Below are positions 24,274 to 32,344 of a stretch of 64,000 bases of DNA, piece after piece. Position 1 is the first letter of the stretch. Every line of letters starts with the position of its first letter. Under the pieces are notes generated by a model. The model saw only the letters and a list, made by a program, of their open reading frames with translations. It searched no databases and had not been told where the DNA came from. The stretch is from Paenibacillus plantarum (lineage in GTDB: Bacteria > Bacillota > Bacilli > Paenibacillales > NBRC-103111), in contig NZ_WHNY01000075.1 of assembly GCF_013141695.1 (NCBI RefSeq), positions 372,001 to 436,000 of the forward strand. The letters run 5' to 3'. The translations under genes and the position numbers were made by a program.

Positions 24274-27200
24274 TACACTCAAAAAGATTCTCGTTATCGG
24301 TTCCGGACCGATCGTTATTGGTCAAGCGGCGGAGTTCGACTACGCTGGTACGCAAGCTTGCCAAGCATTGAAAGAAGAAGGCATGGAAGTTATCCTGATC
24401 AACAGCAACCCAGCTACGATCATGACAGATACGAACATGGCTGACAAAGTATACATCGAGCCGATCACGCTTGAATTCGTTACACAAATCATTCGTCAAG
24501 AGCGTCCAGATGGATTGCTTCCAACACTAGGTGGACAAACGGGTCTGAACATGGCGGTTGAACTTGCTCGTGCAGGCGTTCTAGAGAGCGAGAACGTGAA
24601 GCTTCTAGGAACACAGCTTACAGCGATTGAGAAAGCGGAAGATCGTGACCTTTTCAGAGACTTGATGAGAGAACTCGAGCAACCAGTACCAGATAGCGTT
24701 ATCGTAACTACAGTGGCTCAAGCGGTTGATTTTGCTAATGAAATCGGCTTCCCGATCATCATTCGTCCTGCGTACACACTAGGCGGAACAGGCGGCGGTA
24801 TCTGTAACACGATGGAAGAGTTGACGGAAATCGTTGCTTCCGGAATTCGTTACAGCCCAATCGGTCAGTGTCTCGTAGAGCGCAGCATCGCGGGTATGAA
24901 AGAAGTCGAGTACGAAGTTATGCGTGATGCGAACGACAACTGTATCGTTGTGTGTAACATGGAGAACTTTGATCCAGTTGGTGTACATACAGGCGACAGT
25001 ATCGTAGTAGCACCAAGCCAAACGTTGTCGGATCGTGAGTACCAAATGCTGCGTTCCGCATCCTTGAAAATCATTCGTGCCCTGAACATCGAAGGCGGAT
25101 GCAACGTTCAATACGCGCTAGACCCTCATAGCTTCCAATATTATGTGATTGAAGTTAACCCGCGTGTAAGTCGCTCTTCAGCACTTGCTTCCAAAGCAAC
25201 TGGTTATCCGATTGCGAAAATGGCAGCAAAAATTGCGATTGGTTACACACTGGATGAATTGGTTAACCCAGTTACAGGTCAAACGTATGCTTGCTTCGAA
25301 CCAGCACTGGATTACATCGTTTCCAAAATTCCACGCTGGCCGTTTGATAAATTTACAGCAGCTAACCGTAAGCTAGGAACACAAATGAAAGCGACTGGCG
25401 AAGTTATGGCGATTGGCCGTACGTTCGAAGAGTCCATTCATAAAGCAATCCGTTCCCTAGAAATCGGTGTTCACCGCTTGTTCTTGAAAGAAACGGATTT
25501 ACTAGATACTGAAACATTAGAACTGCGTTTGGTAAAACCAGACGACGAGCGTATCTTCTTGCTAGCAGAAGCGTTCCGCAGAGGCTACACCGTGGAAACA
25601 CTGCAAAATTTGACGAAAATTGACTGGTGGTTCTTGAACAAATTAAGTGGACTTATCGCGTATGAAAAGGAAATTGCAGCGAAGGATTTGACAGCTGAAC
25701 TTATTTTCGAAATTAAGCGTAAAGGCTTCACAGACCGTGCAGTTGCGGAAATTCGTACATTGGCAGGCTGCTCGACCTTCACGAAAGAAGCGGACGTTAG
25801 AACATTCCGTTTGCAAAACAACATTAAGCCCGTATACAAAATGGTAGATACATGTGCGGCTGAATTCGAAGCTTCCACTCCGTACTACTACTCCACATAT
25901 GAGCAAGAAGATGAAGTAACTGAAACAACGAAAGAGAAAGTTGTTGTTCTTGGATCAGGTCCAATTCGTATCGGTCAAGGGATCGAGTTCGACTACTCCA
26001 CAGTTCATGCGGTATGGGCGATTCAAGCAGCTGGTTACGAAGCGGTTATTATCAACAATAACCCAGAAACAGTTTCAACAGACTTTAACACATCAGATCG
26101 CTTGTACTTCGAGCCATTGTTCTTCGAAGATGTTATGAATGTAATTGAGCGTGAACAACCAATCGGCGTTATCGTTCAGTTCGGTGGACAAACAGCGATC
26201 AACTTGGCAGCACCGTTACACAAAGCTGGCGTACGTATCCTAGGTTCTGACCTAGAAAGTATCGATACAGCGGAAGATCGCAAGAAATTCGAAGCTTTGC
26301 TTAGCAAAATTTCAGTAGCTCAACCTCCAGGCGGTACAGTAACATCCGTCGATCAAGCGGTTGGTACAGCTGCGAAATTCGGCTATCCGGTTATCGTTCG
26401 TCCTTCCTATGTACTTGGTGGACGCGCGATGGAAATCGTCTACTCCGATGAAGAGTTGCTTAGCTACATGGAATATGCAGTGAAAATCAACCCTGAGCAT
26501 CCGGTTCTAATCGACCGTTACATGCTTGGTAAAGAAGTAGAGGTTGACGCGATCTGTGATAGAGAAACGGTTCTGATCCCAGGCATCATGGAACACGTGG
26601 AACGCGCAGGGGTTCACTCCGGTGACTCGATCGCTGTGTATCCGCCACAATCCATCTCTGAAGAGATCAAACAACAAATTATCGATATCACGACGAAAAT
26701 CGCCTTAGAGTTGAACGTAATTGGTCTAGTAAACATCCAGTTCGTTATTCATAACGATCAAGTGTATGTGATCGAGGTTAACCCGCGTTCTTCCAGAACA
26801 GTACCTTTCTTAAGCAAAGTGACCAACATCCCAATGGCGAATGTGGCGACACGTGTCATCATGGGGCAAACACTTGCAGATATGGGTTATCAAGGTGGTC
26901 TATGGCCAGAAGATAAATACGTTTCTGTCAAAGTGCCAGTGTTCTCCTTCGCGAAACTACGCCGTGTAGACACAACACTCGGACCTGAAATGAAGTCCAC
27001 AGGTGAGGTTATGGGTCGTGATGTGAATTTTGCAAAAGCCCTGTACAAAGGTCTCATCGGTGCTGGTATGAAGATCCCTGCTGCAGGTTCCGTCGTGGTC
27101 ACCGTAGCGGATAAAGATAAAGACGAAGCGATTGAAATTTTGAAAGGCTTCTATCGCCTAGGTTACAAAATCATTGCAACAGGCGGAACTGCCGAGGCAA

Positions 27201-27469
27201 TTGCACAAGCAGGTCTTCCAGTTACAACAGTCAACAAGCTTAGTGAAGGTTCACCAAACATTCTTGACCTCATCCGCAGCGGTGATGCTCAGTTCGTCGT
27301 GAACACATTGACTAAGGGCAAAACGCCTGAGCGTGACGGCTTCCGCATTCGTCGTGAAGCAGTAGAGAACGGTGTAGTATGTATGACATCGCTTGATACT
27401 GTAAGAGCGCTAGTGAATATGCTTGAAGCTATCAACTTCTCCTCACGTGCAATGCCAATACATGTCTAA
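24260..27469 (+). CDS. carB: Carbamoyl-phosphate synthase large subunit
   Basis: A 1069-residue synthetase made of two homologous ATP-grasp halves: LVIGSGPIVIGQAAEFDYAG in the first, VVLGSGPIRIGQGIEFDYST in the second at ~residue 560. A C-terminal MGS-like allosteric domain follows (ATGGTAEAIAQAGLPVTTVNK), where UMP would act. The start lies inside carA after AAGGAGGA, so translation is probably coupled. It makes carbamoyl phosphate for PyrB. Confidence 0.97.
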   Translation: MPKNNTLKKILVIGSGPIVIGQAAEFDYAGTQACQALKEEGMEVILINSNPATIMTDTNMADKVYIEPITLEFVTQIIRQERPDGLLPTLGGQTGLNMAVELARAGVLESENVKLLGTQLTAIEKAEDRDLFRDLMRELEQPVPDSVIVTTVAQAVDFANEIGFPIIIRPAYTLGGTGGGICNTMEELTEIVASGIRYSPIGQCLVERSIAGMKEVEYEVMRDANDNCIVVCNMENFDPVGVHTGDSIVVAPSQTLSDREYQMLRSASLKIIRALNIEGGCNVQYALDPHSFQYYVIEVNPRVSRSSALASKATGYPIAKMAAKIAIGYTLDELVNPVTGQTYACFEPALDYIVSKIPRWPFDKFTAANRKLGTQMKATGEVMAIGRTFEESIHKAIRSLEIGVHRLFLKETDLLDTETLELRLVKPDDERIFLLAEAFRRGYTVETLQNLTKIDWWFLNKLSGLIAYEKEIAAKDLTAELIFEIKRKGFTDRAVAEIRTLAGCSTFTKEADVRTFRLQNNIKPVYKMVDTCAAEFEASTPYYYSTYEQEDEVTETTKEKVVVLGSGPIRIGQGIEFDYSTVHAVWAIQAAGYEAVIINNNPETVSTDFNTSDRLYFEPLFFEDVMNVIEREQPIGVIVQFGGQTAINLAAPLHKAGVRILGSDLESIDTAEDRKKFEALLSKISVAQPPGGTVTSVDQAVGTAAKFGYPVIVRPSYVLGGRAMEIVYSDEELLSYMEYAVKINPEHPVLIDRYMLGKEVEVDAICDRETVLIPGIMEHVERAGVHSGDSIAVYPPQSISEEIKQQIIDITTKIALELNVIGLVNIQFVIHNDQVYVIEVNPRSSRTVPFLSKVTNIPMANVATRVIMGQTLADMGYQGGLWPEDKYVSVKVPVFSFAKLRRVDTTLGPEMKSTGEVMGRDVNFAKALYKGLIGAGMKIPAAGSVVVTVADKDKDEAIEILKGFYRLGYKIIATGGTAEAIAQAGLPVTTVNKLSEGSPNILDLIRSGDAQFVVNTLTKGKTPERDGFRIRREAVENGVVCMTSLDTVRALVNMLEAINFSSRAMPIHV

Positions 27470-27484
27470 AGGATGGTGCCAAAC

Positions 27485-28216
27485 ATGAGTACGTTAACTC
27501 GCAACGATGTTACCGGACGCATCATGGTCGCCTTGGACTACGCGAACGCGGAAAGTGCTGAAGGGCTGCTTAAGCAGCTCGAAGGCATTCCGTGTTATGT
27601 AAAGGTAGGAATGCAGCTGTTTTATGCTGCAGGTCCTACCTTTGTCGCGAGTCTGAAGGATCGCGGCTATAAGGTGTTCCTCGACGTGAAGATGCATGAC
27701 ATTCCGAACACGGTCAAGGGCGGCGCGGAGAGCGTGACGCGCCTTGGGGTAGATGTGTTCAATGTGCATGCAGCCGGAGGCAAGTACATGATGGAGGCTG
27801 CCTTGGAGGGTGTCGACAAGGGGCTAGCTTTAGGGTCATCAGTACGCCCGATTGTCATCGGCGTGACGCAATTGACCAGCACCTCGCAGCAGGTGCTGAA
27901 TGACGAGATCGGCCTTGCCGGTACAACCGAGCAGGCCGTCATTCGGTACGCCCGCTTGGCGCATGCCGCGGGGCTTAACGGGGTTGTCGCGTCACCGCTT
28001 GAGGTGACAGCGATTAAGGCGGCGTGCGGTGACGGCTTCGTCACCGTGACGCCAGGCATCCGCCCGGCGGGAGCCGACATCGGCGACCAGTCGCGCATTA
28101 TGACGCCCGCTGAGGCGTTCGCGCAAGGGACGGACTATGTCGTAATCGGGCGACCGATCACGGGCGCAGCAGACCCAAGAGCAGCGATTGAAGCGATTAT
28201 CGATTCAATCGTATAG
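27485..28216 (+). CDS. pyrF: Orotidine-5'-phosphate decarboxylase
   Basis: A 243-residue OMP decarboxylase. Catalytic motif FLDVKMHDIPNTV, then GVTQLTS, VTPGIRPAGADIGDQ and GTDYVVIGRPIT. It follows carB by 15 bases; AAAGGA before ATG 27485 sets the start (an ATG at 27473 is in frame). The gene is much richer in G+C than its neighbours: 28021-28080 is about 73% GC, against about 38% for a 60-base line of carB (26701-26760). PyrK and PyrD, usually encoded before it in Bacillus, are absent. Confidence 0.96.
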   Translation: MSTLTRNDVTGRIMVALDYANAESAEGLLKQLEGIPCYVKVGMQLFYAAGPTFVASLKDRGYKVFLDVKMHDIPNTVKGGAESVTRLGVDVFNVHAAGGKYMMEAALEGVDKGLALGSSVRPIVIGVTQLTSTSQQVLNDEIGLAGTTEQAVIRYARLAHAAGLNGVVASPLEVTAIKAACGDGFVTVTPGIRPAGADIGDQSRIMTPAEAFAQGTDYVVIGRPITGAADPRAAIEAIIDSIV

Positions 28217-28265
28217 GTTGTAGGTTCACTATAATCGATCTAACTTTGAAAGGAACGGTGAGCGT

Positions 28266-28907
28266 ATGAGTAAACTCGAAACAATCGCACAGCATATTGC
28301 AGCGTCGTTATTAGATATTGAAGCCGTGGCTCTTCGTCCACAGCAGCCTTTTACATGGACATCAGGACTGAAATCTCCAATTTATTGCGATAATCGTTTG
28401 ACCATGTCACACCCTGCGATCCGTGATGCGATTGCTGATGGCTTCGTGGCCTTGATCAAGGAGAAATTCCCTCAAGCTGAGGTTGTGGCAGGAACAGCAA
28501 CAGCTGGAATCCCTCATGCAGCATGGGTAGCTCAGAAGCTAGGTCTTCCGATGATCTACATTCGCGATAAAGCGAAAGGGCATGGCAAAGAGAACCTGAT
28601 TGAAGGTACAGTGAAACCAGGCCAAAAAGTCATCGTCATCGAAGACTTGATTTCCACAGGTGGAAGCTCGCTGAAAGCGGCGGTTGCTGTGAAAGATGCA
28701 GGAGCAGAAGCGCTTGGCGTACTAGCGATTTTCTCTTATCAGCTGGATAAAGCAACAGACGCATTCGCGGCGGCAGAAATGCCACTTTACACACTTTCTA
28801 ACTACTCAACCTTGCTTGAGGTAGCTTTGGAAAAAGGGAAGATCCAACAATCAGATATGGAACTTCTACGTTCATGGAGAGTTAATCCATCCGCTTACGG
28901 CGTATAA
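28266..28907 (+). CDS. pyrE: Orotate phosphoribosyltransferase
   Basis: A 213-residue enzyme that adds PRPP to orotate. The PRPP-binding motif is VIVIEDLISTGGSSLKAA; AGTATAGIPHAAWVA and IRDKAKGHGKENLIEG are also typical. GAAAGGAACGG precedes the ATG. Last gene of the operon. Confidence 0.97.
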   Translation: MSKLETIAQHIAASLLDIEAVALRPQQPFTWTSGLKSPIYCDNRLTMSHPAIRDAIADGFVALIKEKFPQAEVVAGTATAGIPHAAWVAQKLGLPMIYIRDKAKGHGKENLIEGTVKPGQKVIVIEDLISTGGSSLKAAVAVKDAGAEALGVLAIFSYQLDKATDAFAAAEMPLYTLSNYSTLLEVALEKGKIQQSDMELLRSWRVNPSAYGV

Positions 28908-29062
28908 TTGATGACTTCTGTGACGAGATTTGACGAACGGTGTAGGATTCCTCTATACTAAAATGGTCTTGCAACAGACAACAAGATATTGCGTATGCCA
29001 TGCAGGTTACCGTTCGATCGGCGCCACACTGGGGTGCAACTCTTGAACTTGACTTACAATTC

Positions 29063-29102
29063 GAAGAAGCTCTACCTTTTCGCAAAGGTGAGCTTCTTTT
29101 TT
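29063..29102 (+). terminator. Terminator region between pyrE and the LysR gene
   Basis: GAAGCTC-TACCTTT...AAAGGTGAGCTTC followed by six T; on the minus strand it could also serve the convergent regulator gene. Confidence 0.75.
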
Positions 29103-29983
29103 CATTCCGCGGGTTGGTTAGTCAACAATTGAATAAATGCTTGTAAGGGTTGGGACATCCATTTTTTGGGATGCAGCACTAACTGTAAGTCCATGGAAAG
29201 TTGGTTATGTGTAAAAGGAAGCTGTGCAAGCTTGCCGATTGCCAGCTCATTCGCTACCGTGATCCGAGGTAACAAGGCGATGCCTAAGCCGCTCATCACA
29301 CATTGTTTGATGGCCTCAACATTGCCTAACTCGAAACCGATTTGTAAGGCGACGGCATTGTCTTTAAGTAACCTTTCAAATTTCCCTCGATAGATACATC
29401 CTTCTTCGGTGACGATAAATTCCGTGTTCCCCAGGTCAGCAAGCTGTATATCGTCTTGTTGCGTTAGATGGTGATCTATGGGTGCAACGAAGACGAGTTG
29501 TTCTTCACGGACACTTGTACAAGCGAGAGAGGGATCTGCCGGATACTGATCTAATAGTAGTCCAATATCATAATCTCCTTCTTTGACCTTGGTGAGAATG
29601 GAGGCTTCGCTGTCAGGGAAAAGCTGAATATTTAACCCAGGATACAGCTGTTTATGTTTATGTAAAAAAGGTGGCAGATAATAGGCAGCTAACGAGTTAA
29701 TGGTCCCGATGGTCAACGTTCCACTAATTTGATTGGCTATCATTTCCTTGGATTGATCATAGAGTTCCAACAATTGTTGGGTTATCTCAAGTAAGCTTTC
29801 TCCAGGTGGTGTCAGACGTAATTGTCGGCCATACCTTTCAAATAAAGGGACACCATATTCACGTTCCAACTTTTGAATTTGCATCGTAATACTCGATTGT
29901 GCATAGCCTAGTTCTTCTGCAGCACGCGTGAAGCTTTTCCTACGGGCAACCTCCCGAAAGGTGCGGAAATACGTCAGATCCAT
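29102..29983 (-). CDS. LysR-family transcriptional regulator
   Basis: A 293-residue LTTR. The N-terminal winged helix-turn-helix (MDLTYFRTFREVARRKSFTRAAEELGYAQSSITMQIQKLE) is followed by a periplasmic-binding-like effector domain. AGAGAGG before ATG 29983 fixes the start; an upstream in-frame ATG would add 15 residues without a Shine-Dalgarno. It is transcribed divergently from dapA across ~120 bases, the classical arrangement for a LysR controlling its neighbour. The effector is not predictable. Confidence 0.9.
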   Translation of the reverse strand: MDLTYFRTFREVARRKSFTRAAEELGYAQSSITMQIQKLEREYGVPLFERYGRQLRLTPPGESLLEITQQLLELYDQSKEMIANQISGTLTIGTINSLAAYYLPPFLHKHKQLYPGLNIQLFPDSEASILTKVKEGDYDIGLLLDQYPADPSLACTSVREEQLVFVAPIDHHLTQQDDIQLADLGNTEFIVTEEGCIYRGKFERLLKDNAVALQIGFELGNVEAIKQCVMSGLGIALLPRITVANELAIGKLAQLPFTHNQLSMDLQLVLHPKKWMSQPLQAFIQLLTNQPAE

Positions 29984-30104
29984 ATATAGCCTCTCTTTAT
30001 TATCAATATTTTTGATGAGTTCTATCATTTATTATAGCTAACTGTGATGAAGAGTTCCATGCTAAAGTAAATGTACAAACAAACGAGACTGGGAGATGGT
30101 TATT

Positions 30105-30980
30105 TTGCTAAAAGAACAAGACCTACAGGGGTTATATGTCCCCATCGTCACACCTTTTGATGAAGAGTTTGAAGTGGATGCTGCATCCTTTTATAATCAA
30201 GCTTATAACTTATTTCAAGATGAAATAGATGGATTGGTTGTCAATGGGACAACGGGAGAATCACCTACGATCACGAAAGACGAGCTTGGGGTGTTGTTTG
30301 CTACAGCTCAAGCAGCTCGCGACGCTGCTCACGTAGATGTGCCTTTAATCGTAGGAACAGGTACGAACGATACGCGTTCAACTGTTCTTAAAACAGCAGA
30401 AGCAGGCAAACTTGGTGCAGAAGCTGTATTAGTTGTAGTTCCCTATTATAACAAACCAAGTCAGCAGGGGATCATTGAACATTTTCGCCAGGTGGCAGGG
30501 GTTGGTGTGCCAGTGATCTTGTATGATGTGCCGCATCGCACAGGTGTGACGCTTGAGTTGGACACGGTTCGAGCCATCCTTGATATCGACGGCGTCATCG
30601 GGATGAAGGACAGTACGCCTAACACTAGGCTGGTCACAGAATTGACTAGATTGGGCTCTAAACCAGTTTTGTGTGGTGAGGACACATTGCTGTATGCAGC
30701 ACTGCAGTCCGGCGCTAAAGGGGTTATGAGTGCTTCAGCGAATGTGGAGACGGAGAGGTTTGTTACTTTTATCCGCAGTTTTGTTAGCGGGGCACATGAG
30801 GAAAGCCGACGAGAGTTCGAGGAACTTCTTCCTCTTATTCGACTCCTATTTCAAGAGCCGAATCCCGCTCCGATCAAATGGCTGCTTCACCAACAAGGCG
30901 TCATCGGATCAGGTGCATTACGTTTGCCGTTATTGCCGGTGACAGAGGGATTACAAGCGAAATTAGCAGCATATTTGTAA
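30105..30980 (+). CDS. dapA: 4-hydroxy-tetrahydrodipicolinate synthase (DapA family)
   Basis: A ~291-residue class I aldolase. Pyruvate-site residues are visible: VVNGTTGESPT (Thr-Thr), Tyr and Arg in ILYDVPHRTG, and the Schiff-base Lys in IGMKDSTP. It condenses pyruvate and aspartate semialdehyde, the step before DapH. GGGAGATGG spaces better to TTG 30105 than to ATG 30096. A paralogous DHDPS-like lyase with another substrate cannot be excluded, since the gene is apart from dapH/patA/dapL and paired with a LysR gene. Confidence 0.85.
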   Translation: MLKEQDLQGLYVPIVTPFDEEFEVDAASFYNQAYNLFQDEIDGLVVNGTTGESPTITKDELGVLFATAQAARDAAHVDVPLIVGTGTNDTRSTVLKTAEAGKLGAEAVLVVVPYYNKPSQQGIIEHFRQVAGVGVPVILYDVPHRTGVTLELDTVRAILDIDGVIGMKDSTPNTRLVTELTRLGSKPVLCGEDTLLYAALQSGAKGVMSASANVETERFVTFIRSFVSGAHEESRREFEELLPLIRLLFQEPNPAPIKWLLHQQGVIGSGALRLPLLPVTEGLQAKLAAYL

Positions 30981-31001
30981 AAAGCAAGGAGCGATTGTGT
31001 A

Positions 31002-31385
31002 ATGAATCGAACAAGAGTGTTTACGGGCTCACCTTGGGAGCCGGTGGTTGGCTATTGTCGTGCCATTCGTGTAGGTGACCGAATCGAGGTTGCTGGGACG
31101 ACAGCGATGAAAGACAGCGAGGTTGTTGGCGTGGGCAACGCTTACGAGCAAACGCGGTTCATCCTTCAAACGATTGAACAGGCGCTTCGAGAGCTCGGTG
31201 CACAGTTATCTGATGTAGTGCGAACTCGTATGTTCGTGACGGATATTTCGTTATGGGAAGCGTTCGGCAAAGCGCATGGGGAGTATTTCCGTGACGTGCA
31301 GCCTGTTGCAACAATGGTTGAAGTGAAGGCGCTGATCGACCCGCGATTGCTGATAGAGATAGAGGTAGAAGCGATTGTGTTGTAG
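31002..31385 (+). CDS. RidA/YjgF/YER057c/UK114 family protein
   Basis: A 127-residue Rid-family protein. Members hydrolyse reactive enamine/imine intermediates released by PLP enzymes. The active-site Arg is conserved in ALIDPRLLIEIEVEAIVL; RTRMFVTDI and AHGEYFRDVQPVATMVEV are typical. It follows dapA by 21 bases with AAGGAG, so it is probably cotranscribed. Since DapA releases imine-type products, a housekeeping link is plausible but unproven. Confidence 0.85.
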   Translation: MNRTRVFTGSPWEPVVGYCRAIRVGDRIEVAGTTAMKDSEVVGVGNAYEQTRFILQTIEQALRELGAQLSDVVRTRMFVTDISLWEAFGKAHGEYFRDVQPVATMVEVKALIDPRLLIEIEVEAIVL

Positions 31386-31500
31386 GTTGAGTAGATAGTG
31401 GCAGTGTGTGATCAATGAATGAATGGTGAGTAGAGTGGAGTAGAGTAGTCTGTAGTGTATTGTGAGTTGTGTTTGGAGAGTAGTGTGTAGCAGATAACAG
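31386..31500. repeat. Second cytosine-poor GTA/GAG-rich tract
   Basis: Low-complexity + strand (GTAGAGTGGAGTAGAGTAG...) with five cytosines in 31381-31500. Composition mirrors 13741-14040, and it also adjoins a cluster of the AGATGGAAAA repeats. Confidence 0.6.
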
Positions 31501-31502
31501 AT

Positions 31503-31690
31503 AGATGGATTTTCTCCATCTAATAACGCAGATTACTGGTGTAATTATTGAATAGATGGAAAATGTGCAGGTAATTTCTGTTGGTTTGAACAAAATCCTC
31601 CGATTCGTCTGGATTAGCTGGAGAAAATCCATTTATTTCAAATTTGGAGGCATAACTAGCTCGATTTAGCTGTAGTTTTTCCATCTAAAT
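31503..31690. repeat. Second cluster of AGATGGAAAA-type repeats
   Basis: Contains a palindromic copy AGATGGA-TTTTC-TCCATCT (31503-31521), a direct copy (31554-31578), a diverged copy (31613-31639) and an inverted copy AGCTGTAGTTTTTCCATCT (31668-31686). The gene-free stretch 31386-31817 holds nothing else but these, the low-complexity tract and a terminator. Confidence 0.7.
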
Positions 31691-31734
31691 GGAAGTGGAA
31701 CCTCAGATAACCATTTAGTACCCAAAAGATTAAC

Positions 31735-31802
31735 AAAAAAGCGCCACAACTCATTAGCATCGCGAAATTGATTTCGCGAGTAGGGAGGAGTAGCGCTTTT
31801 TA
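31735..31802. terminator. Bidirectional terminator
   Basis: Outer stem AAAAGCGC/GCGCTTTT (31737-31744 / 31793-31800) and inner stem TCGCGAAAT-TG-ATTTCGCGA (31760-31779), with T-runs on both strands, between the convergent RidA and acetyltransferase genes. Confidence 0.85.
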
Positions 31803-31817
31803 TAATACGTGTGTCGA

Positions 31818-32321
31818 CTAACCAACACGTTTGCCCAAAATGATCAGATCCCGCTCAACCCCATCTAACTCAGCGACACCCGGCAAATGCGCCCAATTCG
31901 TGAAGCCGAATTTGCGGAAAAGCTGTAGGCTCGGCTCATTGTGCCCAAATATAAAACCTAACAAAGACTTGAGCCCCAACTTGGGACTAGCTTCAAGTGC
32001 TTGTTCCATCAAATATCGACCGATGCCTTGGCCTCGGCAGGCTTCATCGACGTAAATACTAACTTCCGCTGTTGCGTTATAGGCGGGACGCCCATAGAAG
32101 GACTGAAAACTCAGCCAGCCACAAATGCCCTTCTCATTTTCAAGCACCCAAAGTGGACGGAAATCAGCAGAGTGTTCGTGAAACCAACGCTCCCGTGAAG
32201 CTGTTGTGACGGGTTCTGTATCGGCAGTAACCATGCGACCTGCAATCGTCGAATTGTAGATACGTACGATTTCTGCTAAATCTGCTAATTGTGCATCACG
32301 CATGTGTAAGTGATTCCCCAT
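31818..32321 (-). CDS. GNAT family N-acetyltransferase, phosphinothricin acetyltransferase-like
   Basis: A 167-residue acetyltransferase: MRDAQLADLAEIVRIYNSTI at the start, and the acetyl-CoA loop in VDEACRGQGIGRYLMEQAL. GFIFGHNEPSLQLFRKFGF is typical of the PAT/MnaT group that acetylates small amines such as methionine sulfoximine or phosphinothricin. Substrate not certain. ATG follows AAAAGGAG. Confidence 0.85.
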   Translation of the reverse strand: MGNHLHMRDAQLADLAEIVRIYNSTIAGRMVTADTEPVTTASRERWFHEHSADFRPLWVLENEKGICGWLSFQSFYGRPAYNATAEVSIYVDEACRGQGIGRYLMEQALEASPKLGLKSLLGFIFGHNEPSLQLFRKFGFTNWAHLPGVAELDGVERDLIILGKRVG

Positions 32322-32344
32322 AAAGTTACTCCTTTTACCCTAGC

